Of a DNA stretch of 64,000 nucleotides, positions 48,618 to 59,697 are shown one piece after another (within the stretch, counting starts at the first letter, position 1; each line of letters opens with the position of its first letter). Both the position numbers and the translations under genes were made by a program. Source of the DNA: Hyaloscypha bicolor E (taxonomy: Eukaryota; Ascomycota; Leotiomycetes; Helotiales; Hyaloscyphaceae); the NCBI RefSeq assembly GCF_002865645.1, contig NW_020194512.1:2459183-2523182 (forward strand), read 5' to 3'. Below the pieces are notes generated by a model that was given only the letters and a program-made list of their open reading frames with translations, had not been told where the DNA came from and did no database searches.

Positions 48618-49825
48618 ATGGAACTCTTACACGGTCCATGCAAATGGACTGACAAGTGCCCCTCCAGCATATATAATAATCTGATATCAAGCCTCACACT
48701 CAGTCTTCCACTACACGAAAGATTCCGCAAAACTAAGGATACCAAGTCAAAGCTTCCTCATTTTATTAGAGCTCTCAAAGCATCGAGTAACATGGAGTAC
48801 ATCAGTTATATCAAGGGTCTCGTTGCCTCCGCCAGTGGATCTCCGGAATCTGCGTGTGAACAGTGTGCAGCAGAAGTTGAAGAATATGCAGCGGAACACT
48901 TGGCCATCCTCAAAGCAGGCTGGGCTTCTAACGTCAAAGAGTACCTCCGATCGAACTATCCCGCCCTCACCGAAGACCATATATATATTACTCTTCACAA
49001 TTCAACAAGACGAGTGGCCGAATGCCATAAAACTTTTGCACTCTCCGGTCCCCATCGAGCCCCAACTCGGCTCAGGTCCTTCCATCACTATCGACTTCTA
49101 CAACAAGCAGACTCAAGCATTGAAAATTACCATGTACTTTGTTCTGGCTATCTGGGTTTTATTGATCTTATATGAGCTTTTCATTGCATTCAATCGACTC
49201 TACTTCTACGACACTCAGAAGGAAGTTAAGCGCCATCAAGACGACACTGTGAAGGCAATTGAGCTGGAGATTTTGACACATAGAGAGCAGGAGAATAGAG
49301 TGGAGGCTAAGAAGAGGTGCTTGGTTGCGGTTGCAGAGATGTCACGAAGGAGAGGGAGAGAGATCTCCTGGACATTGTGGGGGGGCGGAGGTGTCGCTTC
49401 TTATGTGGCTTTTTGGGGACCGGTGTAAGGCTTGGGGAAAGAAGGCGGGAGAGACTGTGAAGAAATGGAAGGCGGTCGTTGAGGAAGTTACTCAGTCGTT
49501 CGACGATGCGGTATTGGTCAAAGTCAACCCAGTGGCCGAGAAGTACAAGACTATTGAGACGGAGAAAGAACTCTTCATGGAGAAGGCACATGACCAGAAC
49601 TGGGAATTCGTCAGGCAAGAAGAGAAGAAGAACAACATCGTTCGCTTGGCTGAAGAGGAGTGGAAGAATGTCAAGGAAGCTAGGGAGAACAGTGGAAAAG
49701 GTGTCAAGAATGGTTGGTTGTTCTTCAAGGAGGAAGAGAGCAACGCGGTGGAATTGAGTGAAGAGGAGTGGAAGATTATTCATGACACGAGGGAGAAGAA
49801 CACGAAGAGGGGCTGGTTCTCTTGA
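48618..49825 (+). pseudogene. Membrane/coiled-coil protein gene split over three frames (pseudogene or sequence error)
   Basis: Frame 1 from ATG 48,618 reads protein-like to about 48,985 (SACEQCAAEVEEYAAEHLA, VKEYLRSNYPALTEDH). The sense then continues in frame 2 (DEWPNAIKLLHSPVPIEPQL, then a TM helix ITMYFVLAIWVLLILYELF and EVKRHQDDTVKAIELEIL). From about 49,385 it continues in frame 3 to TGA at 49,823-49,825. The switch points coincide with an (AT)5 run at 48,979-48,988 and a G7 run at 49,379-49,385, typical slippage sites. I find no intron of the right length with good signals; a 43-nt candidate at 48,933-48,975 has a poor donor. The C-terminus holds two about 33-residue repeats, each with a (L)xEEEWK core and ending in GWLF or GWFS. 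No family recognised. Confidence 0.5.
49660..49822 (+). repeat. Two-copy internal protein repeat (about 33 codons each)
   Basis: The first unit contains LAEEEWKNVKEARENSGKG and ends KNGWLF; the second contains LSEEEWKIIHDTREKNTKRG and ends in GWFS. The DNA shares GAAGAGGAGTGGAAGA in both (about 49,653 and 49,761). This looks like an in-frame duplication inside the C-terminal helical tail. Confidence 0.6.
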
Positions 49826-51367
49826 ATTGGGGGTTCTTGTCTTGTCTCATCACAGCCGGCATTCGTCTGGTGTTTGGTGTTTCTGCTGAAATTTGCTCTA
49901 GGAAATTCTCCTTTACAAAGGATTGCTGTCTTCGTTCTTCGGTACAGCGTTGGTGCTGAGTGTAAAATAACCTCGAGTTAAACAAGTTCGGGATATCAAC
50001 ATACCTATAATTTTGCATCGGAATTGGTCCCAGACTGCCGTGTAGAAAAGAAATTTGTAGTGATTCACTACCTCTTACCAAGTTGAGCAAACATAAAACT
50101 TGCAAGCGGTGGAGGCACTATATAACACAAGGGAATAAGATCGTCTGTTGAACCCATCACCTGTTTAGCATTAATGAGAACCAAAATAGATGGGCCGAGA
50201 GTGAAGAAAAAAGGAGGAAAACAAACACGAGTCTAAATCAAATCTACAGACTCCAAGACCACTAGACTAGTCGAAACATCTTTCTTTCACAAACTTATGT
50301 TCAACACCGCTTTTATTGTCAGATCCTCTCTTGCTGTCAAACCTTCCCCTTTCCACCCAACCTCGTGCGGAGAGTAAGTGTAAACACTTCATAACATCCG
50401 CGGAGAGCAAACAAGGCGGGGGAAACGAACACCTGTGCAGGAAGTGCGATGGTTGGGTGTCAACATTGCCAACTCCATCAGCTCGCACAGTACAAGTATT
50501 GGGCATGTTCGTGTGAAAGGAAGGACCTCGTGGTCAATAACACCACTTATGTAGGCTTAGGGAAAGCACGCACGACATTGGTATACCTCACCGCTGCGGA
50601 GTTCGATTAAGAAGGATGTACCTCACAAGTGAGTTCTCAACGCCCGATTGGAAGCCGAGGTTACCAAGTGGGAAGTTCTGCTCCACCTCAAGAAGAGCAG
50701 GTTAGTGGTCAATGTGCGAGTAGAGGTGAGGGCGCACTGATCTGGCGCCGATCTGGCCTGCTCATAAGGTCCAATTCATCACCGTCATTTCACGTCGGAA
50801 TACTGTAGAAAACCCTCATCCCGATGATCCCTCAACTTACAGCGGAATCGACGCCTTCCTCTTCGACTGTTTCACAAATCCCCAAAAAGAATATTCCTAC
50901 TTGAGACAAGTAACCAAATTTGACTTGGGGCATAAAAAAGGAGTGCCCCCTTTCTCTGTCCAGCGCGAAGTTGTTTATTTTTAAGTCCATATTTAAGTTC
51001 AGGAAGCGAGCTTCCCATGTTCCCCTGAAAATGCCACAAGCGAGCCCCGAAACGCCACCGTTTCACATCTGCACCTTTCCGCGAATACTTCTACCCCCGC
51101 CCGAAAATTACCCCTGTTTTCCTCCCCCGAAGAGCAGAAGCCGATGTCGAACATTTAGCCAAGGACCTGTCCCACATGCCGATCCTCGCCTTTGAGTCCC
51201 GTAAGCCGCAGGGCGCCAAAGAAGTCTCAGCCTCACCCTGCCGTGCCTCCTGCCACGTTGTATCACGCTCACCTTTTCATCGTTTCCATCCTGGCTCTGC
51301 TTCTCCCTTCCTCCCATTGTGTCCCCTCGCGCAAAAGATGTGACCTGAAAAGGGTCGAGGAGGCATC
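49826..51367. other. 1.5-kb intergenic region upstream of the mannosyltransferase
   Basis: It separates two + strand genes. Only short ORFs in conflicting frames occur. The last 300 bases are pyrimidine-rich, as fungal promoters and 5' UTRs often are. No RNA gene or repeat was recognised. Confidence 0.4.
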
Positions 51368-52819
51368 ATGAGATTGACGCTCCTCGCTTCCCTTGCGCGT
51401 CGCATAACCAATCCATACTCGCGACGCTGGTTCCGCGTCGGGCTCCTCATCGCAAGTTGTATCGCTGTGATTGATCTGTGGTTCACGGTGCGAGTGTCCG
51501 GGCCGAGGACGAGGATTACTGCTTTGCCCGCCTCTCGCGTTGGGGAAAGTCCTTCTGCGGATGTGAGTATTGGAGGAGGTGGAGCTTCGGACGAGCTTGG
51601 CACAGGCGAAGGAGGGGAGAAGGAGAAGCTCTTCATCGCCTCCATCCACTGGAATGACGGCAAGATATTGGATGCCCACTGGATACCCGCCCTTATCTCC
51701 CTCATCCACTCCTACGGCGCATCGAACCTCTACATCTCGATCCACGAGTCTGGATCCTGGGACAACACGAAGACTGTGCTGCGGAATTTGGATTTGACCC
51801 TTGAGAATTTGGGGGTGGAGAGGTCGGTTGTGTTGGAGGAGAGGACGCATGAGGATGAGATTAAGATTGGCGAGGATGAGTACCAGGCGGGTGTGAAGAA
51901 GGACGGCTGGATTATGGGGACGAGGGGGAGGAGGGAGATGAGACGGATTCCGTACTTGGCTGCTGCGAGGAATAAGGCTATGGCGCCTTTGAAGCAAATG
52001 GCACAGAGGGAAGGAGAGGCAAGGAGGGTGTTTGATAGGGTTGTTTGGTTGAATGATGTTATTTTCTCTGTACGCTCTGTTTTCCTCATTCCCCTTTCCT
52101 CTCATCCATCGTATCAAATCAAAATTCTGGGGACAAACAGCTGACGGGATTCATTACAGCCAGACCAACTCACAACCCTCCTCACAACCCGCAATGGCTC
52201 CTACACCGCAGTGTGCGCCCTTGATTTCTCCGAAAGCCGCAAATTCTACGACTCCTTCGCCGTGCGCGACACTCGCGGCGCTCCCGTGCTCACAGACCTC
52301 TGGCCCTTCTTCTCCTCCCCCGCCTCCCGGGTCACCCTCCAAAAATACCTTCCTACACCAGTGAGATCGTGCTGGAATGGCCTCGTCATTTTCGACGCTG
52401 CGCCGTTCTACGCAATCCCGCCGTTGGAGTTTAGAGGGATAGAGGATAGTCTGGCGCAGAAACATGTCGAGGGGAGCGAGTGCTGTTTGATTCACGTTGA
52501 TATGGCGCGTATGCTTGGCGGGAAAGATAATTTAGGCGTGTGGATTAATCCTAATGTGCGGGTTGGATACAACGAAGTCGCTTTTAACGCCGTGAACAGA
52601 AAAGGCGGTTGGCCAACCGGATATGGGAAGGTTGATGGCGTGTGGGCGAATCGGTGGCGTTGGGCGACGGGGTGGTATTGGCGGTGGAGGGAGAAATGGG
52701 TGGTCGAGGATGCGGTGCGGAGTTGGGAGAGGGAAGGGGAGAATAGGAGGGAGGAGGGAGAGTTCTGCTTGGCGGATTCGATGCAGGTTCTGGTTGAGAA
52801 TGGGTGGATGCATATATAG
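51368..52819 (+). CDS. GT69 alpha-1,3-mannosyltransferase-like protein (CAP59/CMT1 family), 453 aa
   Basis: Exons 51,368-52,069 and 52,160-52,819; the 90-nt intron (GTACGC donor, GCTGAC branch-like site, TACAG acceptor) is phase 0. It is a type II membrane protein: a short Arg-rich cytosolic tail, one TM helix at about residues 22-41 (GLLIASCIAVIDLWFTV), a low-complexity stem to about 80, then the CAP59_mtransfer domain. Family blocks are KLFIASIHWND, SNLYISIHESGSWDNT, RIPYLAAARNKAM, VVWLNDVIFS joined by splicing to PDQL, YDSFAVRDTRG, and SCWNGLVIFDAAPFY. Members transfer mannose in Golgi glycan or capsule synthesis in fungi; here a cell-wall or secreted-glycan role is inferred. ATG 51,368 places the TM helix close to the N-terminus as expected. 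Confidence 0.9.
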
Positions 52820-53672
52820 ATGGAGTAAAATGAACAAGGAATTCAAGAACCGAACCACATTTCTCATATCTGTACATCACGCAAAAACCTGATCTGACGT
52901 CGCTGCCTGAAGGGGGAGAGAGCAAAGCGAAGGCGGGAAATGAATCTGGTCCGCGATGATGAAGAGAAAGGCCAATTGAGGCTCATGAAAACTCTTCTGT
53001 CCGTAATAGTAGCAGGAAAACATGCTCATTGGCATTGAACATACTGGGAACTGAGCACAGCACTTGCGCTGAGTCGGCGACAAGGAAGGAAGCATGGGGA
53101 ATGAAATATACCTATGCAGATGTCCAGGAGTATTTCCCGTGCTTGAGCCTTGCCCTTTGCCGCGGGTCTCATATATCAAAATAAGCGGATTTGCAGATAA
53201 TAAGAGGTCTCTAGTCGTAAGCTTAGCGCAAGTTAAGTTTCTGGACATACATAGTATGTGCCCGGCTCTAACTTCTACCAAGGTAGCGAAAACTATCTAC
53301 CAAACGTAGTGACTTGAGTAACGGCGTGTGAGGATGATATGCTCTGCCACAAGTAAACCAAGCGAAAGCTGAGTTTCTTGGTCCGAAAGGATTTCTTTTG
53401 CTTCTTGGACTTAATTTCCTTGACTTAATTTTTGAGGGTTTGGATAAAGGGTTGCACTTTGTTTTTTAAGGGGGCTCGCGAAAGCGGGTAACCTTATTTC
53501 CTGAGCAACCTCAAATCAATAAATATGAACCAAGTATTGCAAATGAATTCCCACTGCATTCAGCAAATATCATACACCTCGCTCCCCTATCGCCGGGACT
53601 ATACCGGACCCCTCATGCCATCATTCCGCAAACGCGTTATACCTTCTCTCCCCACCTCTCTATAGAACTCCT
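52820..53672. other. Convergent intergenic region
   Basis: Holds the 3' ends of the mannosyltransferase (+) and the LEA-like gene (-). ORFs here are short and without domain features. AT-rich stretches at about 53,400-53,530 may contain polyadenylation signals for both genes. Confidence 0.4.
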
Positions 53673-54250
53673 TTACAACTTCCCCTTGATCTCTTCCTTC
53701 TTCCCCTTCGCCTCACCCGCCAACTCGTTCGCCTTTCCCTTAGCTTCACCCGCCACCTCATGCGCCTTACCCTTCACTTCACCTTTCGACATGCCAGCCA
53801 CCTCTTTGGCTTTCTGTGCCGCGGTTTCTATTTCCATATCATCAGCATCTAACTAACTCAACCCCTTCGTCCTCCTCTCTCGAATCCCCAAAGCCAAGAC
53901 CCCCAAGTCTCCAAAACCATTCATTCATAAGATTTGACACACGACGAAAGCTAACACGGGGAAGAGGAAGAATGTTGTCCCTCCCCCAAGCCCAGGTTTG
54001 TATTGGGGAAGATTTAGGACGATTGAAAAATGGAGAAGTGGAAGGGAATTGGGAGAAGGGAAAAGAATTACTTACGGCCGAGTTCGATACCATCAACTAA
54101 CTTATCGCTCACAGCGCGGTCCATCTTCTTAACCGGCTCCTTGACTGCATCCGGGACGATCTTTCTCGAGACGAGCGTCGTGGAAAAGGTTCTGGCACCG
54201 CTGCTTGCTTGGGCAGAGAAGCGGGAGACGGTGCGTGTAAGGAAAGACAT
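53673..54250 (-). CDS. LEA-like repeat protein with a mitochondrial presequence, 109 aa
   Basis: Exons 54,250-54,076 and 53,827-53,673; the intron of 248 nt (GTAAGT...AATAG, phase 1) is the longest in the window. The N-terminus MSFLTRTVSRFSAQASSG-ARTFSTT is rich in Arg and Ser without acidic residues, a typical matrix-targeting peptide. The C-terminal 50 residues form 11-residue repeats of the LEA type: KGKAHEVAGEA, KGKANELAGEA, then KGKKEEIKGKL at the end. Such proteins are hydrophilic, form amphipathic helices on drying, and protect proteins and membranes from desiccation or cold; that role is inferred. The acceptor was chosen because it gives phase continuity and opens directly into the repeat. 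Its start is 692 bp from the 3' end of the AUH-like gene. Confidence 0.82.
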
Positions 54251-54942
54251 GTTTTAAGTTTAATCTTTTTTTTTTCGTCTTTGGAAAAATTTCAATTGGG
54301 GAGGAAGTGGTGTTTGTATTGGGGGAGGAAGTCTGGATTGCAGAGAATGTGGTTTGGAAGGGAAAGTTTTCTTATGTACGAGGTCTTGAGCTTGGAGGGG
54401 AGCTATGGCGTCGACGTCATCGCGTGCTATGCATGTGGGGAAGCGAAATGCAGAAGGGATGTCACGAATTGGTGAATCGCATGCGCATGCAACCACATGT
54501 GATCGAGCCCTCATATTTAACTTTTGACTTTGCCCGAGAGAGGTCACTTTATTTCTGCATTTGAGAGTGAATGTTATTCGGTTTGAATGTTGTTAAGGTC
54601 GAGAGGAGAGGGTTGCAGTGAGTGGTTGAAATGCCATGTTCTGACTACATGGCAATCTTTCGCGAGGAATCCGTGCCAGGAGAGAACCCTCCGGACGTCA
54701 CGTGAAAGGGGTACTTAGGGAACTGAATCTCTAGGAATAGATGGGACATTGAATATGTTCAGATGGGAACGAGGCCTTGCCTGTCTCTGGCTTCCCGTAA
54801 GCCGGAGTTCGGATGAATTGACTGTCTGAGTTCGCATCTCGAGAAGCAACATTCTCAGTGCACCGTACAAGGACACTCAAACTTGAAGCCGAAGTCCAAG
54901 ACACTTCTCCTCTCAAATGCCATGAAGGAGATGAACACCTCA
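54251..54942. other. Intergenic: promoter of the LEA-like gene and 3' flank of the AUH-like gene
   Basis: Both neighbours are on the - strand. A T9 run lies just upstream of the LEA-like start (54,267-54,275). CACGTGA occurs at about 54,699. No supported ORF. Confidence 0.4.
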
Positions 54943-56171
54943 TCACCTGCCTGTAAAAACCGGCCTCCTCTTCTCCCTAAAAGCAAGCAATGCCTCATCC
55001 CTATCACTAGTCCCCAGAACTCTTTCATACATCTTATTCTCAACCTCCTCCCTCGCATACCCGACAGCCTGCAACGCACTCCTAACCGCCACTGGCCCAC
55101 CCTCACATATCTCACCAGCAAGTCTAACAGCCTCTTTCAACACCTCTTCCTTCGCCCTTTTCATCAACTCCTCCTTCCCTCCCTCCTTCCCTCCTTGCTC
55201 ATCCTTTTCCACGACCTCCACAAGTCGATCCGCAATACCAAGAAAGTATGCCTCTGAGGCACTCACTCGTCTCCCAGTCAAGACCAGATCTCGCGCTCGA
55301 CCAAGTCCGATCAAGGCTGGGAGGCGGTAGGTCCCTCCTGCGCCGGGGATTATGCCCAGTCGGGTTTCGGGGAGCCCGACTTGGGCTGTGGAAGCGAAGA
55401 CGCGGAGGTGTGTGCAGAGGGCCAGTTCGAGGCCGCCACCGAGGGCGAGGGAGGAGACAGCGCTGATGGTTGGGATTGGAAGGGAGGATAACTCCGCAAA
55501 CGTTCCTCTTAAATTCTCCAAGAAATTTGCTGTCCTATCCATACATTGAGCAATTAGCTAACTTCCCAATCATCTTCTCGCAAACATTCTCTTTTGTTGA
55601 GGGTTTTGGGGAGAGGGGGAAGGGAGAGGGGGAGGGAAAGGGGAAAAGTACTGGGCTGCTGTGAAACCCTTCCGCTCCTTCAAATCAGCGCCAGCGCAGA
55701 AACAGCTATCGACATCACTGGCCAGTATCACGGCTCTCGTCGGTCCCCTCTCATCTACTCCCGCCGCTCCTCCGTATATCTTTGTCGGTGGTGCTTCATT
55801 GCCTTCAGGGGTGTATTCGGAGGCGATGGAGGAGACAGCATCCCGTAGCTCGGAGAGGAGGGCCACGGAGATGGCGTTTCGAGCAGAAGGCCGGGAGAGT
55901 GTGAGGATCCTTATGCGGCCTGTGTGTGGGGCGGGGAGGTCTTGGATCTATTGATGTTAGGTTCTGGTAGACTGGATGTGGTTGAGGATTCCTGGGCACG
56001 ATGAGGTGGGAGGGGTCTGAATGTTCGAAGGGGGTTGGAGACATTGCAGTTTTCAGGCTCGAAAAGTGCATCGAACGAGCTCACCTTTATCAAGCGCTCT
56101 GCCTGTGCAGAATACGCCCGCCGCACAATTCTAGGTAGCGAAGATGAGAGAGATAGAATTCGTGGTCGCAT
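54943..56171 (-). CDS. Mitochondrial enoyl-CoA hydratase, methylglutaconyl-CoA hydratase-like (AUH), 324 aa
   Basis: Exons 56,171-56,085, 55,947-55,652 and 55,534-54,943; introns of 137 and 117 nt (GTGAGC...CAATAG, GTACTT...GGATAG), phases 0 and 2. The N-terminus MRPRILSLSSSLPRIVRRAYS is a mitochondrial presequence. Crotonase-fold blocks follow: IQDLPAPHTGRIRIL, RPSARNAIS, ASDVDSCFCAGADLKERK (oxyanion hole), LPIPTISAVSSLALGGGLEL (first catalytic Glu) and GLPETRLGIIPGAGGTYRLP (second catalytic Glu in LPETRLG). The AGADLKERK and PETRLGIIPGAGGTQ-like tracts favour AUH, which hydrates 3-methylglutaconyl-CoA to HMG-CoA in leucine breakdown. A generic enoyl-CoA hydratase is the alternative. Two Gly/Lys/Glu-rich residues runs near 215 look like a lineage insertion. 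Start fits the presequence. Confidence 0.9.
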
Positions 56172-56586
56172 TGTGAAGCGTTGCTTTGTTGTTGTCTCAA
56201 TGGGAATCTGGGGCCGAGGCTAAGCTGGGTGTGTTTTAGGGGTGGCTTGGTTTGGCGAGGCTGACGACTGCGGCTTGCTCGAGGCTGAACTCTCTACCAG
56301 GAAGAGAGGCATGTCTTCGATCCAAGGGCTTGATAGATTGGAGACTTGATAAGGAAATTCTAGAGCCTTTGGTAGAGAAATATCTTCAATACAGTTGCTG
56401 ACTCTTCGGTTATCAATTACAAATTCAAAGGCCTTCCGAGGAGTCTGGAAGGATGCAATGTCATCATCGGCGGAGATCCCTGTAAAGTCTGTCACATAAA
56501 GGCTGTTTCATATTCAACTTCAAGAGCACCAAACTAAGCGCCAACCTCATTATCGAAGATCTCGATCATTAATTTTGAGATCAAAT
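56172..56586. promoter_or_regulatory. Divergent promoter between the AUH-like and ankyrin genes
   Basis: The two genes start 415 bp apart and point away from each other. A - strand ORF of 91 codons at 56,220-56,495 has no ATG (it begins GTG) and no domain, so I treat it as chance. Confidence 0.5.
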
Positions 56587-57172
56587 ATGGCGAGCAATAC
56601 AGCAACAGATCTCCCGCCGGAAGCAATCGCCTTCGCAACACGGATGTACGATGCGGCGAGGGCGGGACAGCTGAATATTTTCCAGCAAGCATTGCCAGCG
56701 GGACTACCAGCTAATATGACGAACGAGAAGGGAGATAGTCTTGTATGTGAACTTTCCCATGTCTTCTACACTTTCATCTAGTCTTTGGAGCTTGAGTCTG
56801 GGTCACGTGAATCACCAAAGCTGACTATAGGTACAGGTTATGCTCGCAGCCTACCATGGCCATGCACCACTGGTCAAGCTCCTGATTCAACATGGAGCTG
56901 ACCCCAATTGTTTGAATGATCGCGGACAATCGCCTTTGGCGGGTGCCGTGTTCAAGGGCGAGGCTGAAGTTATCGAGGTATGACACTGCATCCAGAGTCC
57001 GGAAGCGAGGGTGATGCTGATGAGTTAGGCTTTGCTTGAGGGTGGAGCGGATCCGGATCATGGTGCTCCGAGTGCGCTGGAGGCCGTTACATTGTTTAAG
57101 CAGGAGGAGAAGTGGAAGGGGAGATTTGAGAGCGCGCCTGGCAGGGGGAAGGGTGCGCAGGGAGACACTTAG
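56587..57172 (+). CDS. Small ankyrin-repeat protein, 146 aa
   Basis: Exons 56,587-56,742, 56,837-56,977 and 57,029-57,172; introns of 94 and 51 nt, both phase 0. Ankyrin repeats: YDAARAGQLNIFQQALPAGL (residues about 21-40), then KGDSL joined to VMLAAYHGHAPLVKLLIQHG, then NDRGQSPLAGAVFKGEAEVI joined to EALLEGGADPDHG-like sequence. The C-terminus has FKQEEKWKGRFE. Ankyrin repeats mediate protein binding; the partner is unknown. The first acceptor could be TATAG or TACAG six bases later; I chose the second because it gives the standard SL-VMLA ankyrin turn. The first ATG in frame is 56,587. Confidence 0.82.
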
Positions 57173-58907
57173 AGGAGGGTGTTGAAAATTTGCTTTCTAA
57201 GCGTATTGAGCCGTTGCTGTCTGTAATCGTACATGGATGTGATAAAGATAGGCTAGAAGCGTCAAAAGAGATTATTGCAGTCAGCAAGCAGCATCCACAT
57301 CTCTCCCTACAAGATGCACCGGCAGTGCCGGCACCTCGAACTTCTGGGAAGACCGGACGAACTCGTTCCAAGTCCATATGCGAGTGCGATTCGTTCTCCA
57401 ACTGCCGTTACAGGATACAGGTCCGGCTCTGACATTGCAACCGTTTAGCAAGAAGAATGACGAGAAACTCTCTCTGCCTTGGTGACACATTGTGACAGGT
57501 CAAGTTGTCAAGCTCGACTTCCAAGGATGGACATGGAAATGCAACTGCACGGAAGTCTGCACCCTACACGTTTCGGTGCTTCTTTCATATCAACACTGCT
57601 ATGACATGCGCCTCTTCCGTTACCAAGGAACTGCTCTCCAACTAGTAACGGCACTGGAGCTTTCCAGATAATGGAGATTGCGACGACAAGTACTCAGCTG
57701 ATCTTTCTACTGCGCACATTTTCGCCTGAGATGAATTGCAAGGAAGGAACCTGGTAAGGAAAAAGCAAAATTCCCACCACGAGATCGGACTTCAAAAGCC
57801 TCAAGATTGGCAACAAATAGTAGAACTTGCGATAAGGTGGGGGGAGGCTCGAGGTGGATTGGGATTTGGGATTTGGGATCTTCACCTCGACACCGTAACA
57901 AAGCCCCTCCTCAGAATGCCGTTCTGCTCATAGGAAACTCAAGCTACAAGCCGTGCTGTATATTGTGATTGCTGGGAGCATTCCAGGCACAGGAAGGCTT
58001 CTCTTATCGTCGTCCCAAAGACTGGATGTCCATGCAGGCATTTGCTTGCCCTTTGCTTGCCCTTTGCTTACGGAGCACAGTGTCGAGGCTGACGCGCGCC
58101 GCCGAAGGGGGAGACGCGAATGAAGGACCCTGGCAAAAGCAAACCCGAATTTGGCGAACGGGATCCAGGGGAGTCGGGGACAAATGAGGGTCAGCACCAA
58201 ACAGGCCGCTTGTGTGGATCTCCCGCCCTCATTCACCAAATTCGGCCTTGCGGGCCTGGCTCGAAACAAGGGGTGATTCTCCGTCCAGGCCGTCCAGGGC
58301 CGCCACGGCTCTGATTGGGCCTGGAGGCTTTTGCGAGAACGGCCGATGCCAGGCACAGGACGCCCTTTTCCTGCAGGGCAGAAATGCACGCCAAAGGGGC
58401 TTGCAACCACCTCGAACTCGACGGCACTGTACGGTATCATTGTGGACGCGCAGGGCGCCCACGCCCACGCCCACGCCCCGATTCAACGCGTACTCCGAGT
58501 GGGTGTGGTGGCAGGCAGGCAGACTATCCGAGGAGCCAACTTTGCTACGTATCAACGGGAAAACCCACCCATCTCCCCTATTTCCCTCGCCGCTCAGCTA
58601 CAGTACCTGCCAACTCGTAAGGTTACTCAACCGACTCGAGATATCTTCACGGTGCTCGGACGGGTCTTTCTCACACACCGCCTCTTCTGTGCGCATCCTT
58701 CGTCCGCGACGAGGCTATCAGTGGCTGTAGAAGAGGGGAACACAGGCCACAGCAGTGAAAAGCCCTCGGCGGCCGGCATTGACCCAGAGCAAGGGCAGCC
58801 CACCAGCAAGCTTCCCCTCCCCCTGAAACTCCCACGATCGTGTACAGTAGATTTTCTACCTTTCGTGTTGGCAGTGTCTGCAGCCGACCAACGCCTGCAT
58901 ATGCACA

Positions 58908-58955
58908 TGTAGAAGTGTAGAAGTGTAGGAGTGAAGGAGTGAAGGAGTGTAGAAG
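58908..58955 (+). repeat. 8-bp tandem repeat, six copies (TGTAGAAG type)
   Basis: Units TGTAGAAG, TGTAGAAG, TGTAGGAG, TGAAGGAG, TGAAGGAG, TGTAGAAG in a row. A short minisatellite in non-coding sequence. Confidence 0.85.
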
Positions 58956-59460
58956 TGTTCAGTCTGATCCGGCCCTGTGACGCTGCGACAGTTTGCACTT
59001 GCACCCGCCAGAACGATCATGATATTAGCATCCTGCTCCATAACATATCACGACATGAGCTTAATTTCACGATACCGAGATCCCACGTTGTGCCCCTGCA
59101 GCCGTTTTAGCCTCAGGGTCGACAGGCACCAGTGAGTGAGGCGAAATACGATATCACGAACGCTGACGCAGAGCTCTCGGAAGAATAGCCAAGGCCATCC
59201 ATCCAAGCGCAACCTTCCCTCTCACCACAGACCGCTTTCCGACACGACCACCCATCTTTGCAGGTAATTACTTCGTATTTCCGTGCCGGTATCGTGGGTC
59301 CTCCTTGCTGGTGAAATGAATTGGGCTCCGACGTGCCCGAGATCCCTCAAAAGTCGAAACGAATCCTTCGCCCTCTGCTTGGACTGTGCAGTGCGGGTGT
59401 CTCGCGGTTAGTGGATGTTTGTTGTCGCATGCGGAATTGCAGCAACGAAAATAGCTGTGA

Positions 59461-59495
59461 GACTTGAGACTTGAGACTTGAGACCTGAGACTAGG
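59461..59495 (+). repeat. 7-bp tandem repeat, about five copies (GACTTGA)
   Basis: Units GACTTGA three times, then GACCTGA and GACTAGG. Non-coding. Confidence 0.85.
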
Positions 59496-59670
59496 TGTCC
59501 ACTTGTTGCGGTGCGTCACTTAACTTAACTTTACCTTGCTGCACAGCTGGTACAACCCTTCCGTCGTTTGTCGAAGCTTCGGCAGCAGCTCGCAATCCTC
59601 GCCTCTCTAGCTAAACTCAAAGCTCCCCCGGCAAGAAACTCACCATCTCCAAACTCCACCTCACCAAAGT

Positions 59671-59697
59671 CTCCCCTCCCCTCCCCTCCCCTCCCCT
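59671..59697 (+). repeat. CTCCC pentanucleotide array upstream of the SEC7 gene
   Basis: Five uninterrupted CTCCC units with a partial one, on a pyrimidine-rich strand. Such C-rich arrays can form i-motif, and G-quadruplex on the other strand; whether this matters for transcription is inference. Confidence 0.8.

Noticed and set aside
51269..52117. 282-codon - strand ORF overlapping the mannosyltransferase
   Set aside because: Antisense to a gene with clear GT69 motifs; its translation is low-complexity and without a domain.
56220..56495. 91-codon - strand ORF between the AUH-like and ankyrin genes
   Set aside because: Begins with GTG, has no ATG or domain, and occupies a short divergent promoter.
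58212..58912. ORFs of 172 and 193 codons upstream of the SEC7 gene
   Set aside because: Overlapping frames on both strands in GC-rich, repeat-rich DNA; no domain and biased composition (Arg/Pro/Ala).
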